From assembly GCF_007860075.1 (NCBI RefSeq), contig NZ_SJPP01000003.1, forward strand, positions 806,001-870,000: a stretch of DNA of 64,000 nucleotides, written 5' to 3'. How positions within the stretch are numbered: the first letter of the stretch is position 1; each line of letters begins with the position of its first letter. The notes under the pieces were generated by a model. That model made no database searches and had not been told where the DNA came from. It saw only the letters and a program-made list of their open reading frames with translations. Below are positions 18,256 through 27,424 of the stretch, one piece after another. This stretch comes from Symmachiella macrocystis. Lineage in GTDB: Bacteria > Planctomycetota > Planctomycetia > Planctomycetales > Planctomycetaceae. Made by a program: the position numbers and the translations under genes.

Positions 18256-19836
18256 ATGGGGAACGCAATTACTGCGGTGTTGGCGGTATCCGAAACGGTC
18301 ACCGCCATCTCCGCCGCCCTGGCTTTGATTGTTGGTCTGGGAATCGGACTGGTCATTGAACGGATCAGCCGTGGAGCTGCCTACCAACGTCGCGATGAGA
18401 TCATCGAACAAGCGCGGCAGGAAGCGGAGAACGTCAAGAAGTCGCAGGAGCTGGAAGCCAAGGAAGAGCTGATTGGCCGCCGCGAAGCTGTGGAGAAAGA
18501 ACTGAACTCGGCGCGCGAAGAACAACGCGAACAAGAACGCCGACTCGACCGCCGCGAAACCACGCTCGGCGAACTGCAGCAAGACATCAACAAAAAGGAA
18601 CGCATGATCGAGGGAGTCCAGACCAAACTCGCCGATCGCCAAAAGCAAATGGACGCGCGTGAGGCGGAGTTGGAACAAGTCCTCCGTGAGGAACGGGACC
18701 AACTGTTCCAAATCAGCGGACTGTCTCCCGAAGCGGCCCAAGACAAGCTGCTGACGCAACTGCGTGTGGAACTCAAAAACGAAACCGGCGCGGTGATCCT
18801 GAAACACAACCAGGAACTCAAGGAAACGTGCGACAAATTAGCCCGCGAAGCGGTCGGCATGGCAGTCCAACGTTGCGCCGCCAGTCACGCCTCGGAAACA
18901 ACAGTCTCGACGGTCGATATCCCCAACGACGATATGAAGGGCCGCATTATCGGCCGTGAAGGACGCAATATTCGCGCCTTCGAAAAAATCACGGGTGTGG
19001 ATGTCATTGTCGACGACACCCCCGGCGTGGTGATCGTCTCCGCATTCGATACCGTGCGGCGGGAAATCGCCCGTTTATCGCTGACTAAGCTCATTCAAGA
19101 CGGTCGGATTCATCCTTCGCGGATTGAGGAAATCGTCAACGAAACCGAAAAGGAAATGGATGAACACATCCGCACCTTGGGGAATGAGGCCATTCAAGAA
19201 GCGGGGATCGTCGACGTCCATGAAAAACTCATCATGCTGATGGGCCGTTTGAACTTCCGCGTCAGCTACAGCCAAAACGTCCGTCGACACTCGATCGAAG
19301 TCGCCTATCTGACCGGGCTGTTGGCGGAATCCTTGGGCCTGGACGGAACCTTGGCTCGCCGTTGTGGATTCTTTCACGACATTGGCAAGGCGGCCGACCA
19401 CGAAATGGAGGGGGGACACCCCGCCGTGGGAGCCGAGTTGCTCAAACGTTACGGAGAAGGGCCCGAGGTGGTGCATGCGGCATTTGGACATCACGACGAC
19501 ATTCGCGTGGATCATATCTACACAGTGCTTGTCGCTTCGGCCGATGCGATTTCCGCAGCCCGTCCCGGGGCACGCCGCGAGACCTTAGAAAAATATGTGC
19601 GACGGTTGGAAGAACTGGAAGCCTTGGCTTGCGGTTTTCCCGGCGTTGATCACGCCTATGCGGTCCAAGCAGGTCGCGAAGTCCGCTGTGTCGTCGACGC
19701 CAAGCAGGTCAATGACCGCGAAGCCGCCAAGATGTGTCGCGACATCGCCAAAGGCATTGAACAAGCACTCACGTATCCCGGTGAAATCAAAGTCACCGTG
19801 CTACGGGAAACGCGGACAATTCAATACGCGAAGTAG
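18256..19836 (+). CDS. rny: Ribonuclease Y
   Basis: A 526-residue membrane-tethered endoribonuclease that initiates mRNA decay, close to the usual length of about 520. Order: an N-terminal membrane helix (about residues 15-38), a long charged coiled coil (about 45-170), a KH RNA-binding domain with [15 protein letters not shown], then the HD domain with RRHSIEVA and [12 protein letters not shown] supplying the metal-binding His and Asp residues. The C-terminal [14 protein letters not shown] is typical. Its presence suggests RNase Y-based mRNA turnover in this organism. Confidence 0.96.
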   Translation: MGNAITAVLAVSETVTAISAALALIVGLGIGLVIERISRGAAYQRRDEIIEQARQEAENVKKSQELEAKEELIGRREAVEKELNSAREEQREQERRLDRRETTLGELQQDINKKERMIEGVQTKLADRQKQMDAREAELEQVLREERDQLFQISGLSPEAAQDKLLTQLRVELKNETGAVILKHNQELKETCDKLAREAVGMAVQRCAASHASETTVSTVDIPNDDMKGRIIGREGRNIRAFEKITGVDVIVDDTPGVVIVSAFDTVRREIARLSLTKLIQDGRIHPSRIEEIVNETEKEMDEHIRTLGNEAIQEAGIVDVHEKLIMLMGRLNFRVSYSQNVRRHSIEVAYLTGLLAESLGLDGTLARRCGFFHDIGKAADHEMEGGHPAVGAELLKRYGEGPEVVHAAFGHHDDIRVDHIYTVLVASADAISAARPGARRETLEKYVRRLEELEALACGFPGVDHAYAVQAGREVRCVVDAKQVNDREAAKMCRDIAKGIEQALTYPGEIKVTVLRETRTIQYAK

Positions 19837-19912
19837 TTGGCATATGCCGTGAAAAAGTGATTCCCACAGATAGCCATCACGAACTAGAACTAGTTTCCAG
19901 GAGATACGGCTG

Positions 19913-20860
19913 ATGCGTTCCCTATTCCCTTTGACCATCGTCGGTTTGCTGTGCGGCGGATTTTCCGGAGTCGCGACTGCTGAGGAAAATCATCCCTTGC
20001 CGCCTACTGTCGCTGACGGCGACGAACTGGTGGAAGAATACGGCGACGATCGTTTTTTCGAAGGCCCGACTTGGGACCCTCAGACGCAGCGGTTGTACTT
20101 CACCGCTTTTCGCGACAATGACACGCAAATCCTACGTCTGGACGGTCCCGGCAAGGTGCATGTCTGGCTGGATGACACCAAGGGAGTCAACGGGACTTGC
20201 TTAGCTCGCGATGGCCGATTGCTGGGTGCACAGGCTTATGGCAACAAGCTGATGAGTTACCAAATCGCCCGTGAAGCTCCCAGCGACACAAAGATCCTTG
20301 TGGATGATCCGACGCTCAATCAACCGAACGACGTCGCCGCTTCGCCAAAAAAAGGGGGCGGGATCTATTACACCGACCCCGATTTCAAAAACCGCCTCAC
20401 CAGCGCGGTCTATCACCTTTCGACGACTGGCAAGGTGACGCAGGTTTTGAATGATATGCAGGTTCCCAATGGCTGTTTGGTCTCCAACGACGGGAAAACG
20501 TTGTATGTTGGCGACAGTTACCTGAAACATTGGCGGGCTTACCCAATTCAAGCGGACGGTTCGGTCGGTCCGGGAAGCGTATTTTTTGATCCCGATACCG
20601 AGCGCAACGACTCTCCAGACGGCATGACGATCGACGAGCAGGGGAACTTGTACCTCAGCGGCCGCGGCGGCGTTTGGGTCTGCGATAAGTGGGGCAAATC
20701 GCTCGGTTTGATCCCGGTTCCCGAATTCTGCTCCAACGTCGCCTTTGGTGGTGAAGATGGCAAAACGCTGTATCTGACCTGCTCGAAGAAACTATACAGC
20801 CTCAAGATGAACACCCGCGGACCTAAGTCCGCCGGCAAAGGCAAATCCAAAAAACACTAA
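19913..20860 (+). CDS. Secreted SMP-30/gluconolactonase-like beta-propeller
   Basis: A 315-residue exported protein preceded by CAGGAG. The signal peptide runs to about residue 23 (VATAEE). The propeller shows the family's metal-site landmarks: Glu in FFEGPTW, Asn in NQPNDVA and Asp in SPDGMTID, plus VNGTCLARDGRLLGA. Members hydrolyse lactones or act as calcium-dependent hydrolases; the substrate is not given by sequence. It ends with a Lys/Gly-rich tail. The esterase gene follows 51 bases downstream, so the two may be co-transcribed. Confidence 0.9.
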   Translation: MRSLFPLTIVGLLCGGFSGVATAEENHPLPPTVADGDELVEEYGDDRFFEGPTWDPQTQRLYFTAFRDNDTQILRLDGPGKVHVWLDDTKGVNGTCLARDGRLLGAQAYGNKLMSYQIAREAPSDTKILVDDPTLNQPNDVAASPKKGGGIYYTDPDFKNRLTSAVYHLSTTGKVTQVLNDMQVPNGCLVSNDGKTLYVGDSYLKHWRAYPIQADGSVGPGSVFFDPDTERNDSPDGMTIDEQGNLYLSGRGGVWVCDKWGKSLGLIPVPEFCSNVAFGGEDGKTLYLTCSKKLYSLKMNTRGPKSAGKGKSKKH

Positions 20861-20911
20861 CCCAAACCGACCGCTCGCGGTCACCAGCAGCGTCTGATTT
20901 GGAGAACAACC

Positions 20912-21802
20912 ATGCCACGTCAAAACTTGCTGATCTATCTTTTGGGAACGGCCGTTTGCCTCACGGTCACGTGCATGACGCGCACGGGTCTTTCCGAGGA
21001 ACCGTTGGAGTTTGAATATCACGAGGATGTGATCTACGGCGTCGGTGGTGGCGAACAATTGATCTTGGATTGGGCGCGCCCGAAGAAATTCGACAAGCCG
21101 CTGACAGCGATCATCTATATCCACGGAGGCGGATGGACCTTTGGCAACAAGAACGGCCATCGCGACGAAATTCAAAAGGCGGCCCGTGAAGGTTATTTTT
21201 CCGCGACGATTGGTTATCGCTTGGCCCCAGCGCATCGTTTTCCCGCCCAAGTCGAGGACTGCAAATGCGCGATTCGTTTTTTGCGAGCCAATGCCGATGA
21301 ACTGGGCCTAGACCGCAACAAAATCGGCGCCATCGGTTTTTCCGCCGGTGCACACTTGGTGATGATGCTCGCCACCATGGATGACGGGGACGGATTGGAA
21401 GGCAAAGGGGGCTGGTTCGATTGGTCTAGTAAAATCCAAGTGGGTGTTAGTTTTTTCGGGCCGACGAATCTGCAGTCCGAATTTCCTACGGGTTCGAATA
21501 AACTCGTCGTGCAATTCCTCAACGGAACCGCAGCACAGCAACCCGAAGCGTATCGCCTCGCCTCGCCGATCACGTATGTCAACGCCGGCGATCCCCCGCT
21601 GTTGATGTATCAAGGGACCAAGGACACTCTCGTCCCCCACGACCAAGCGATACAAATGGTCGAGGCCTTGACCGCGGTTGAGGTCCCTGGACGCGTGGAG
21701 TTTTTAATCGGCCAAGGGCACGGTTGGCGTGGCCCCGAAGCGAAGCGCACGTTTCAAGAGGCGATTGAATTCATCGATGAGCAGACCAACAAAACCGAAT
21801 AA
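20912..21802 (+). CDS. Secreted alpha/beta-hydrolase (HSL-type esterase)
   Basis: A 296-residue exported esterase with TTGGAG upstream of its ATG. After a signal peptide (about 28 residues) come the oxyanion-hole motif YIHGGGW, the nucleophile elbow GFSAG, an acid Asp in GTKDTLVP and the catalytic His in GQGHGW, in correct order. This is the hormone-sensitive-lipase/BD-FAE-like group that often deacetylates plant or algal glycans. The neighbouring lactonase-like gene supports a carbohydrate-ester role, but that is inference. Confidence 0.9.
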   Translation: MPRQNLLIYLLGTAVCLTVTCMTRTGLSEEPLEFEYHEDVIYGVGGGEQLILDWARPKKFDKPLTAIIYIHGGGWTFGNKNGHRDEIQKAAREGYFSATIGYRLAPAHRFPAQVEDCKCAIRFLRANADELGLDRNKIGAIGFSAGAHLVMMLATMDDGDGLEGKGGWFDWSSKIQVGVSFFGPTNLQSEFPTGSNKLVVQFLNGTAAQQPEAYRLASPITYVNAGDPPLLMYQGTKDTLVPHDQAIQMVEALTAVEVPGRVEFLIGQGHGWRGPEAKRTFQEAIEFIDEQTNKTE

Positions 21803-21942
21803 CAGATCGCTGCCGTAAGAGCGCTGCTGCGCAATAACACATTGCGTGGTTGATTCGCTACCCGATAGGAATAGCTTGTTGGCGGTCGGCCGTTTTCGTC
21901 GGGCCGTGCGGTCTCTCGACACGTCAATGGGCGGAGAACATC

Positions 21943-23631
21943 ATGCCGGACTCATCACGTACTGACGCGCCAACAGTGACTTCGGCGGACCGCCGCTTGG
22001 TCGCCGCACATCCCACTTCCATGCCGCTGGATTTGGTCGTTCGCGATCCCGATACGATCGCCGAATTAACGAGTCTGGCTGCGGGGGATCCGCGGGAGCA
22101 GTTCGCCCTTTCGGCGCTACGAATCGGCGTGCTAGCGTTGCGGCAGGCGCGGGGGCAAATCGACACCGAACAAATCCGCCGCGAAAGCGAACGCATGCTG
22201 TCGGGCCTGGACAAACAACTCAGCGAACATGGCCGCGACGTCCACACCAAAATGGCCGCGATGCTCAAGGAGTATTTCGATCCTGAGGACGGACGGCTGC
22301 AGGAACGGGTCAATCGACTGATTCGCAAAGATGGCGAATTGGAAGAACTGCTCCGCCGGCAAATTGGCGGCGAAGATTCAGAACTTTGCAAAACGCTCGA
22401 CAGCCATTTCGGGCAAAGCAGCCCGTTGATGAGTCTGCTCAGCCCCGAGGAATCGCAAGGCTTGTTGGCGGCATTTCGCGAGACCTTTGAAAAGCAGCTG
22501 ACTACGCAGCGCGAACGGGTGCTGAATGAGTTTTCACTCGATAACGGCGAAGGGGCACTGGCGCGGCTGGTGAAGGAACTCAACGAAAATCATGGCAAAC
22601 TGAGCGGCGACCTGCAGAAAAAAATCGATGTCGTGGTCGGTGAGTTTTCACTCGATGAGGAAAACTCAGCCCTGAGCCGGTTGGTCCGCAATGTAGACCG
22701 CGCGCAGCGAACAATCACTAGTGAGTTTTCGCTCAACGACGAAAACTCGGCCCTGTCACAACTAAAATCGATCCTGGACAGCACCAAGGACACGATCAAC
22801 AGCAACCTGACGTTGGACGATGAAAAATCGTCATTGGCCCGCCTGAAAGGCGAAATCCTCAAGGTGCTGGAAACGCATTCCGAAGCGAATCAGAAATTCC
22901 GCGAAGAGGTCAAGCTATCACTCAACGAGATGGTCACCCGTCGCGAAGAAGCAGCACGGTCCACGACGCACGGCCTCGACTTCGAAGATGCGGTCTACAC
23001 GTTTATACAACAGGAGTCACAACGGACGGGTGACATTGCCTCCCACACCGGCAATACGACGGGGCTGATTAAGAACTGCAAAGTAGGGGACTGCATGATC
23101 GAACTCGGCCCGGAAAATGCCGCCGCCGGGGCGAAGATCGTTGTCGAAGCCAAACAGAAAAAAGAATACAACGTCGCCAAGGCGCTGGAAGAGATTGAGA
23201 CGGCCCGCAAGAACCGCGCAGCTCAGACCGGTCTGTTCGTATTTTCCAAAAAGTCCGCTCCCGACGGCATGGAACCCTTTGCGCGCTACCGTAACGACGT
23301 GCTCGTCGTCTGGGATCCTGAACAACCCGACAATGATCTGTATTTAAAAACAGGCTTAACACTGGCCCGCGCGCTCTGCGTCCGTTCCGGGCAACACAGC
23401 GAAGCGAAAGCCGCTGACTTCCAAGCCATCGACGTCGCCGTGCTCGAGATCGAAAAGCGGACCGGCAACCTCGGTAAGATCGAATCCTCCGCTCAATCGA
23501 TCAGCAAACAGAGCGACACGATCCTCAAAACGGTTGAACTCTCACGACGTTCGATCGAACGGCAATTGGAAATCTTGCGGGACAAACTCGGCGACCTCAA
23601 ACGCCAAGAGGCCGCTGGAGAAAACACGTAG
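21943..23631 (+). CDS. Coiled-coil protein with EFSLD repeats and PD-(D/E)XK-like domain
   Basis: A 562-residue cytoplasmic protein; the ATG at 21943 has GGAGA six bases upstream. The N-terminal third is helical and charged. Four related repeats follow, each starting with a version of EFSLD-x-E-x-SALxRL, at residues 196, 234, 261 and 288; the last three spacings are 27, 27. A globular domain spans about 340-460: DFEDAVYTFIQQ, then Asp383 in KVGDCMIEL and Glu402-Ala-Lys404 in VVEAKQKKEY, then a GLFVFSK strand. That D-x18-ExK layout, with the preceding Glu helix, matches the PD-(D/E)XK nuclease fold, and the coiled-coil-plus-nuclease design recalls RmuC. It ends in another coiled coil. I know no named family; DNA repair or defence is a guess. 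Confidence 0.75.
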   Translation: MPDSSRTDAPTVTSADRRLVAAHPTSMPLDLVVRDPDTIAELTSLAAGDPREQFALSALRIGVLALRQARGQIDTEQIRRESERMLSGLDKQLSEHGRDVHTKMAAMLKEYFDPEDGRLQERVNRLIRKDGELEELLRRQIGGEDSELCKTLDSHFGQSSPLMSLLSPEESQGLLAAFRETFEKQLTTQRERVLNEFSLDNGEGALARLVKELNENHGKLSGDLQKKIDVVVGEFSLDEENSALSRLVRNVDRAQRTITSEFSLNDENSALSQLKSILDSTKDTINSNLTLDDEKSSLARLKGEILKVLETHSEANQKFREEVKLSLNEMVTRREEAARSTTHGLDFEDAVYTFIQQESQRTGDIASHTGNTTGLIKNCKVGDCMIELGPENAAAGAKIVVEAKQKKEYNVAKALEEIETARKNRAAQTGLFVFSKKSAPDGMEPFARYRNDVLVVWDPEQPDNDLYLKTGLTLARALCVRSGQHSEAKAADFQAIDVAVLEIEKRTGNLGKIESSAQSISKQSDTILKTVELSRRSIERQLEILRDKLGDLKRQEAAGENT

Positions 23632-23660
23632 CACGAGTTTTGAATTCTCTGAAAGAAAAC

Positions 23661-23818
23661 CTCGCGCAGAGACGCAAAGGCGCAAAGAAATCAACAGGTA
23701 AGCATTTCGGTCCACCCGGACTTTTCTTGACATCTCGTGCGCACGCAATTCACTTGTCTTACGGCTTGCAACGGGCGAACAGCCTTCTTCTCTCTGCGCC
23801 TCCGCGTCTCTGCGCGAG
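23661..23818. repeat. MITE-like element with 28-bp terminal inverted repeats
   Basis: The 28 bases at 23661-23688, starting CTCGCGCAGAGACGC, are the reverse complement of 23791-23818 with only three mismatches. They enclose about 100 non-coding bases. GAAAAC flanks both outer ends in inverted orientation. The arm sequence recurs singly at 62428-62455 and, degraded, near 38084. No coding capacity. Confidence 0.6.
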
Positions 23819-23943
23819 TCTGTTTTCAAAACAATCCCACTGCTAAATACAACACCCGCCGCTTGCCCTTTTTTGTTCGACCCACGATAATCGTGGTAGC
23901 TAAAAAACTTTCTAACTACGGCTCCACAAACGAGAACTGTGAT

Positions 23944-26550
23944 ATGTTGAAGATGCGCACCATGTTCCTACTGGCGTTGATCGGACTCTGTGCCGGCAAC
24001 GGGTTTGCTGAAGAATCCGGTCCTTTGAAACTTAATAAGGGGGACCACGTTGTCCTCATCGGGAATACGCTGGCAGAGCGGATGCAGCATTTCGGCCACT
24101 TTGAGTCGCTGTTGCATAGCCGGTTTCCGCAGCATGAATTGGTGGTCCGTAATCTAGGTTGGTCGGCCGATGAACTCACCTTGCGGCCGCGCTCTAAAGA
24201 TTTTCAGGATCATGGCCACAACCTCGAAGACCACAAACCCAACGTGGTGATCGCTTGCTTTGGTTTCAACGAATCCTTTACCGGCCCTGAGGGGTTGCCG
24301 AAGTTTGTCGCCGACCTGGAAGACTTCATCAAGACCACCACGACCACCAAGTACAACGGCAAAGCGCCGCCGCAATTGGTCCTGTTCTCACCCATCGCCC
24401 AAGAAGACACCGGCCGACCGGGCGTGACCGATGGCAAAGCCAACAACGAAAACATCAAAGCCTATACAGAGGCAATTGCGGAAGTCGCGAAGCGAAACAA
24501 CGTGATCTTCGTCGATCTGTTTACACCGTCGCAAAAACTGATGCACGATGCCGACCAGAAACTGACCATCAACGGCGTTCACCTAAACGATTACGGTTAC
24601 AGCCAATTGGCACCGGTAATGGAAACAGCGTTGTTCGGGCCGCGGCCCGCCTCAGCCGGGCAAGCCGACTTGAACAAAGTCCGGGCGGAGGTCAACGAGA
24701 AGAACCGTCAGTTTTGGTACGACCACCGCGCGGTCAATGGGTTCTATATTTACGGCGGCCGCAAAGAACCGTTCGGCGTCGTGAATTTTCCGGATGAATT
24801 CAAAAAGCTCCGCAAAATGATCGCTCTGCGTGACCGGCGGGTGTGGGATGTGGCGCAAGGAAAATCGGTACCGGATAAAATCGACGACACCGTTGCCGGC
24901 GAAATCAAAAAGGTGCCCACAAACTTCGAACGCGAAATCGTAATCACCAAGCCGGAAGATACGCTCAAGACGTTTACGTTGCCCGACGGGTATGAAGCGA
25001 ACCTCTTCGCATCCGACGATCAGTTTCCCGAGTTGCAAAACCCCGTGCAATTCACCTTCGACGCCCGCGGGCGGTTGTGGGTCTGCACGATGAATTCCTA
25101 TCCGATGTACCTGCCCGGGACGCCGGTGGACGATAAGATTCTGATTCTCGAAGACACCGATGGCGACGGCCGCGCCGATAAGAGCACCGTTTTTGCCGAC
25201 GGCCTCCATGTTCCTACCGGCATCGAATTGGGAGACGGCGGCGTCTATGTGGCGCAGCAACCCAACTTGATGTTCCTCAAAGATACCGATGGCGACGATG
25301 TGGCTGACGAGCGGTCGATCGTGCTGCACGGCTTCGATACGGCGGATTCGCACCACTCGCTCAGTGCCTTCACCTGGGGACCGGGCGGGGGTTTGTATTT
25401 TCAGGAAGGAACTTTCCACCACACACAAGTCGAAACCCCCTACGGTCCGGTTCGCTGCAAAAATGCGGGCGTGTATCGCTATGAACCCAAGACCGAAAAG
25501 CTCGACGTCTTCGTCTCTTATGGGTTTGCCAATCCTTGGGGGCATACGTTCGATGGTTGGGGACAAAATTTCGTCGCCGATGCTTCGGGTGGAGCCAACT
25601 ACTACGGCACCGCTTTCTCGGGCCAGGTCGACTATCCGCACAAACACGGAAAAATGAAACAGTTTTTCACCAAACAATGGCGGCCGACGTCGGGGTGTGA
25701 ATTTGTCTCCAGCGGTAATTTTCCGGACGACGCTCAAGGGAACTACCTGCTGAATAACTGCATCGGTTTTCACGGTGTTTTGCAATATCGCATGAAAGAT
25801 GACGGTTCGGGATTCGCCGCCGACCCGGTGCAGCCGTTGTTGCAATCGTCCGATCAAAACTTTCGCCCGGTCGATTTGCAATTCGGTCCCGACGGCGCGC
25901 TGTATCTCGTCGATTGGTTCAATCCGTTGATTGGCCACATGCAGCATTCGCTCCGCGATCCCAATCGCGACAAAAACCATGGACGCATCTGGCGGATTCG
26001 TCACAAAGATCGCCCGCTGGTCACGCCGGCCAAAATCGCCGGACAACCGATTCCTGCATTGCTGGATCTGCTCAAGACCTACGAAGACCGCACCCGATAT
26101 CGGGTTCGCCGTGAACTACGTGAACGCGATACCGCGGAAGTCATGGCGGCACTGGATGCCTGGATCGCCGGGCTGGATCAAGCGGATGAGAATTACCAGC
26201 ACAATCTGTTAGAAGCGTTGTGGGTCCACCAGCATCACGACGTCGTCGATGAAGACTTCTTGAAACAATTGCTGCGTTCCCCCGACTATCGCGTCCGCGC
26301 CGCTGCGACGCGAGTGTTGTGTTATTGGCGGGACCGCGTGAACAAGCCATTGGCATTACTGCAGGTACAAGTCAACGACGAACATCCTCGCGTGCGTCTC
26401 GAAGCCGTGCGTGCTTTGAGCTTTTTCGATTCCGCTGAAGCACAAGCGGTTTTGTATGAAGCCCTGACTCATCCGGATGACGACTACTTGAAGTACACAT
26501 TTAAAGAGACTTTGGACACCTTGGATCGCCGCCTGGGCAACCAAAAATAG
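23944..26550 (+). CDS. Secreted SGNH-like / PVC-type dehydrogenase (TIGR02604) fusion
   Basis: An 868-residue exported protein from the ATG at 23944, with a signal peptide ending near NGFAEE. Residues about 30-240 form an SGNH/GDSL-like domain, but the nucleophile block reads LIGNTLAER (no GDS Ser), the Asn block GFNES and the His block INGVHLND, so catalysis is doubtful. From about 345 the TIGR02604-type propeller runs (LPDGYEANLFASD, FDARGRLWVC, DTDGDGRADKSTVFADGL, ...FRPVDLQFGPDGALYLVDWFNPLIGH), followed by HEAT-like helices. Many family members end in a CxxCH cytochrome domain; no CxxCH is present here. Confidence 0.88.
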   Translation: MLKMRTMFLLALIGLCAGNGFAEESGPLKLNKGDHVVLIGNTLAERMQHFGHFESLLHSRFPQHELVVRNLGWSADELTLRPRSKDFQDHGHNLEDHKPNVVIACFGFNESFTGPEGLPKFVADLEDFIKTTTTTKYNGKAPPQLVLFSPIAQEDTGRPGVTDGKANNENIKAYTEAIAEVAKRNNVIFVDLFTPSQKLMHDADQKLTINGVHLNDYGYSQLAPVMETALFGPRPASAGQADLNKVRAEVNEKNRQFWYDHRAVNGFYIYGGRKEPFGVVNFPDEFKKLRKMIALRDRRVWDVAQGKSVPDKIDDTVAGEIKKVPTNFEREIVITKPEDTLKTFTLPDGYEANLFASDDQFPELQNPVQFTFDARGRLWVCTMNSYPMYLPGTPVDDKILILEDTDGDGRADKSTVFADGLHVPTGIELGDGGVYVAQQPNLMFLKDTDGDDVADERSIVLHGFDTADSHHSLSAFTWGPGGGLYFQEGTFHHTQVETPYGPVRCKNAGVYRYEPKTEKLDVFVSYGFANPWGHTFDGWGQNFVADASGGANYYGTAFSGQVDYPHKHGKMKQFFTKQWRPTSGCEFVSSGNFPDDAQGNYLLNNCIGFHGVLQYRMKDDGSGFAADPVQPLLQSSDQNFRPVDLQFGPDGALYLVDWFNPLIGHMQHSLRDPNRDKNHGRIWRIRHKDRPLVTPAKIAGQPIPALLDLLKTYEDRTRYRVRRELRERDTAEVMAALDAWIAGLDQADENYQHNLLEALWVHQHHDVVDEDFLKQLLRSPDYRVRAAATRVLCYWRDRVNKPLALLQVQVNDEHPRVRLEAVRALSFFDSAEAQAVLYEALTHPDDDYLKYTFKETLDTLDRRLGNQK

Positions 26551-26560
26551 TTTGGCGACT

Positions 26561-26589
26561 CAACGCCCGGTTTGAAGCTCCGGGCGTTG
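26561..26589. terminator. Hairpin after the PVC dehydrogenase gene
   Basis: CAACGCCCGG and CCGGGCGTTG form a perfect 10-bp stem with a 9-base loop, ten bases after the stop codon. It is the best terminator-like structure in the window, although the following bases are mixed rather than a T-run. Confidence 0.6.
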
Positions 26590-26683
26590 GGTGCCCCAAA
26601 AAACGGCGATCATTTTCTGTTAACTTCCTGGCGGAACGGCGGTCGTCTACCCGTACCGTTTGAGAATACAGAAAGCAGTCCCC

Positions 26684-27424
26684 ATGAAAATCCCCGTGGT
26701 TCGTGGCGTGATTGACCGGCGGATTCTGGTCAATTACCGCATCAAGCTCGATGTGTTGGCCACTCTCCTACCATCACCGTTTCGGCCGAAACCGGTTAAG
26801 GGCTACGGCATCGCCGGGATCTGTCTGATCCGACTCAAGCAGCTTCGCCCGCGCTTTCTGCCGCCACTGGTTGGCATCTCCTCGGAAAATGCCGCTCACC
26901 GCATTGCTGTGGAGTGGGAAGAGGAGGGGCAATTGCGCGAGGGGGTCTACATCCCTCGCCGCGATACGTCCTCGCGCTTTAATACCCTGGCCGGTGGCAC
27001 GATCTTTCCCGGCCTGCACCATCATGCACAGTTCCAGGTTCAAGAAAACGGGGGCCACTACAAGGTCCAACTCGACAGCGATGATGACGATACACACGTC
27101 GCTGTCGAAGGCACGATTACAGAAGCATTCCCTGACACGTCGATCTTTGAATCGATCGCTGAGGTGTCGGACTTTTTCGAGGCGGGTTCACTCGGCTACT
27201 CAACAACACGCAAGTCCAACGAGTTTGATGGCTTGGAATTGCTCACTTTCAATTGGCACGTCCAACCGCTGGAGATCACCAATGTGAAATCCAGTTTCTT
27301 TGAAGATCCGACTCTCTTCCCACCCGGCTCAGTGGAGTTCGACTGTGCACTATTGATGACCGGTATCGAGCATGAATGGCACGGGCGGCCGTTGATGAAA
27401 TCAATCGCGGTCCCGGCCAGTTAA
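26684..27424 (+). CDS. DUF2071 (YqjF-like) family protein
   Basis: A 246-residue protein starting at the ATG at 26684; an upstream TTG at 26660 is in frame but unlikely. It follows the DUF2071 pattern: NYRIKLDVLATLLPSPFRP at the start, GIAGICLIRL, then VYIPRRDTSSRFN and LHHHAQFQV. The family is related to acetoacetate decarboxylase folds and has no agreed function. It converges with the DUF4173-like gene and their stop codons share four bases (27421-27424). Confidence 0.8.
   Translation: MKIPVVRGVIDRRILVNYRIKLDVLATLLPSPFRPKPVKGYGIAGICLIRLKQLRPRFLPPLVGISSENAAHRIAVEWEEEGQLREGVYIPRRDTSSRFNTLAGGTIFPGLHHHAQFQVQENGGHYKVQLDSDDDDTHVAVEGTITEAFPDTSIFESIAEVSDFFEAGSLGYSTTRKSNEFDGLELLTFNWHVQPLEITNVKSSFFEDPTLFPPGSVEFDCALLMTGIEHEWHGRPLMKSIAVPAS

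Noticed and set aside
17765-18328. Rightward 187-codon open frame before and into rny
   Set aside because: It overlaps the well-supported rny start in another frame and has a composition unlike the neighbouring proteins.
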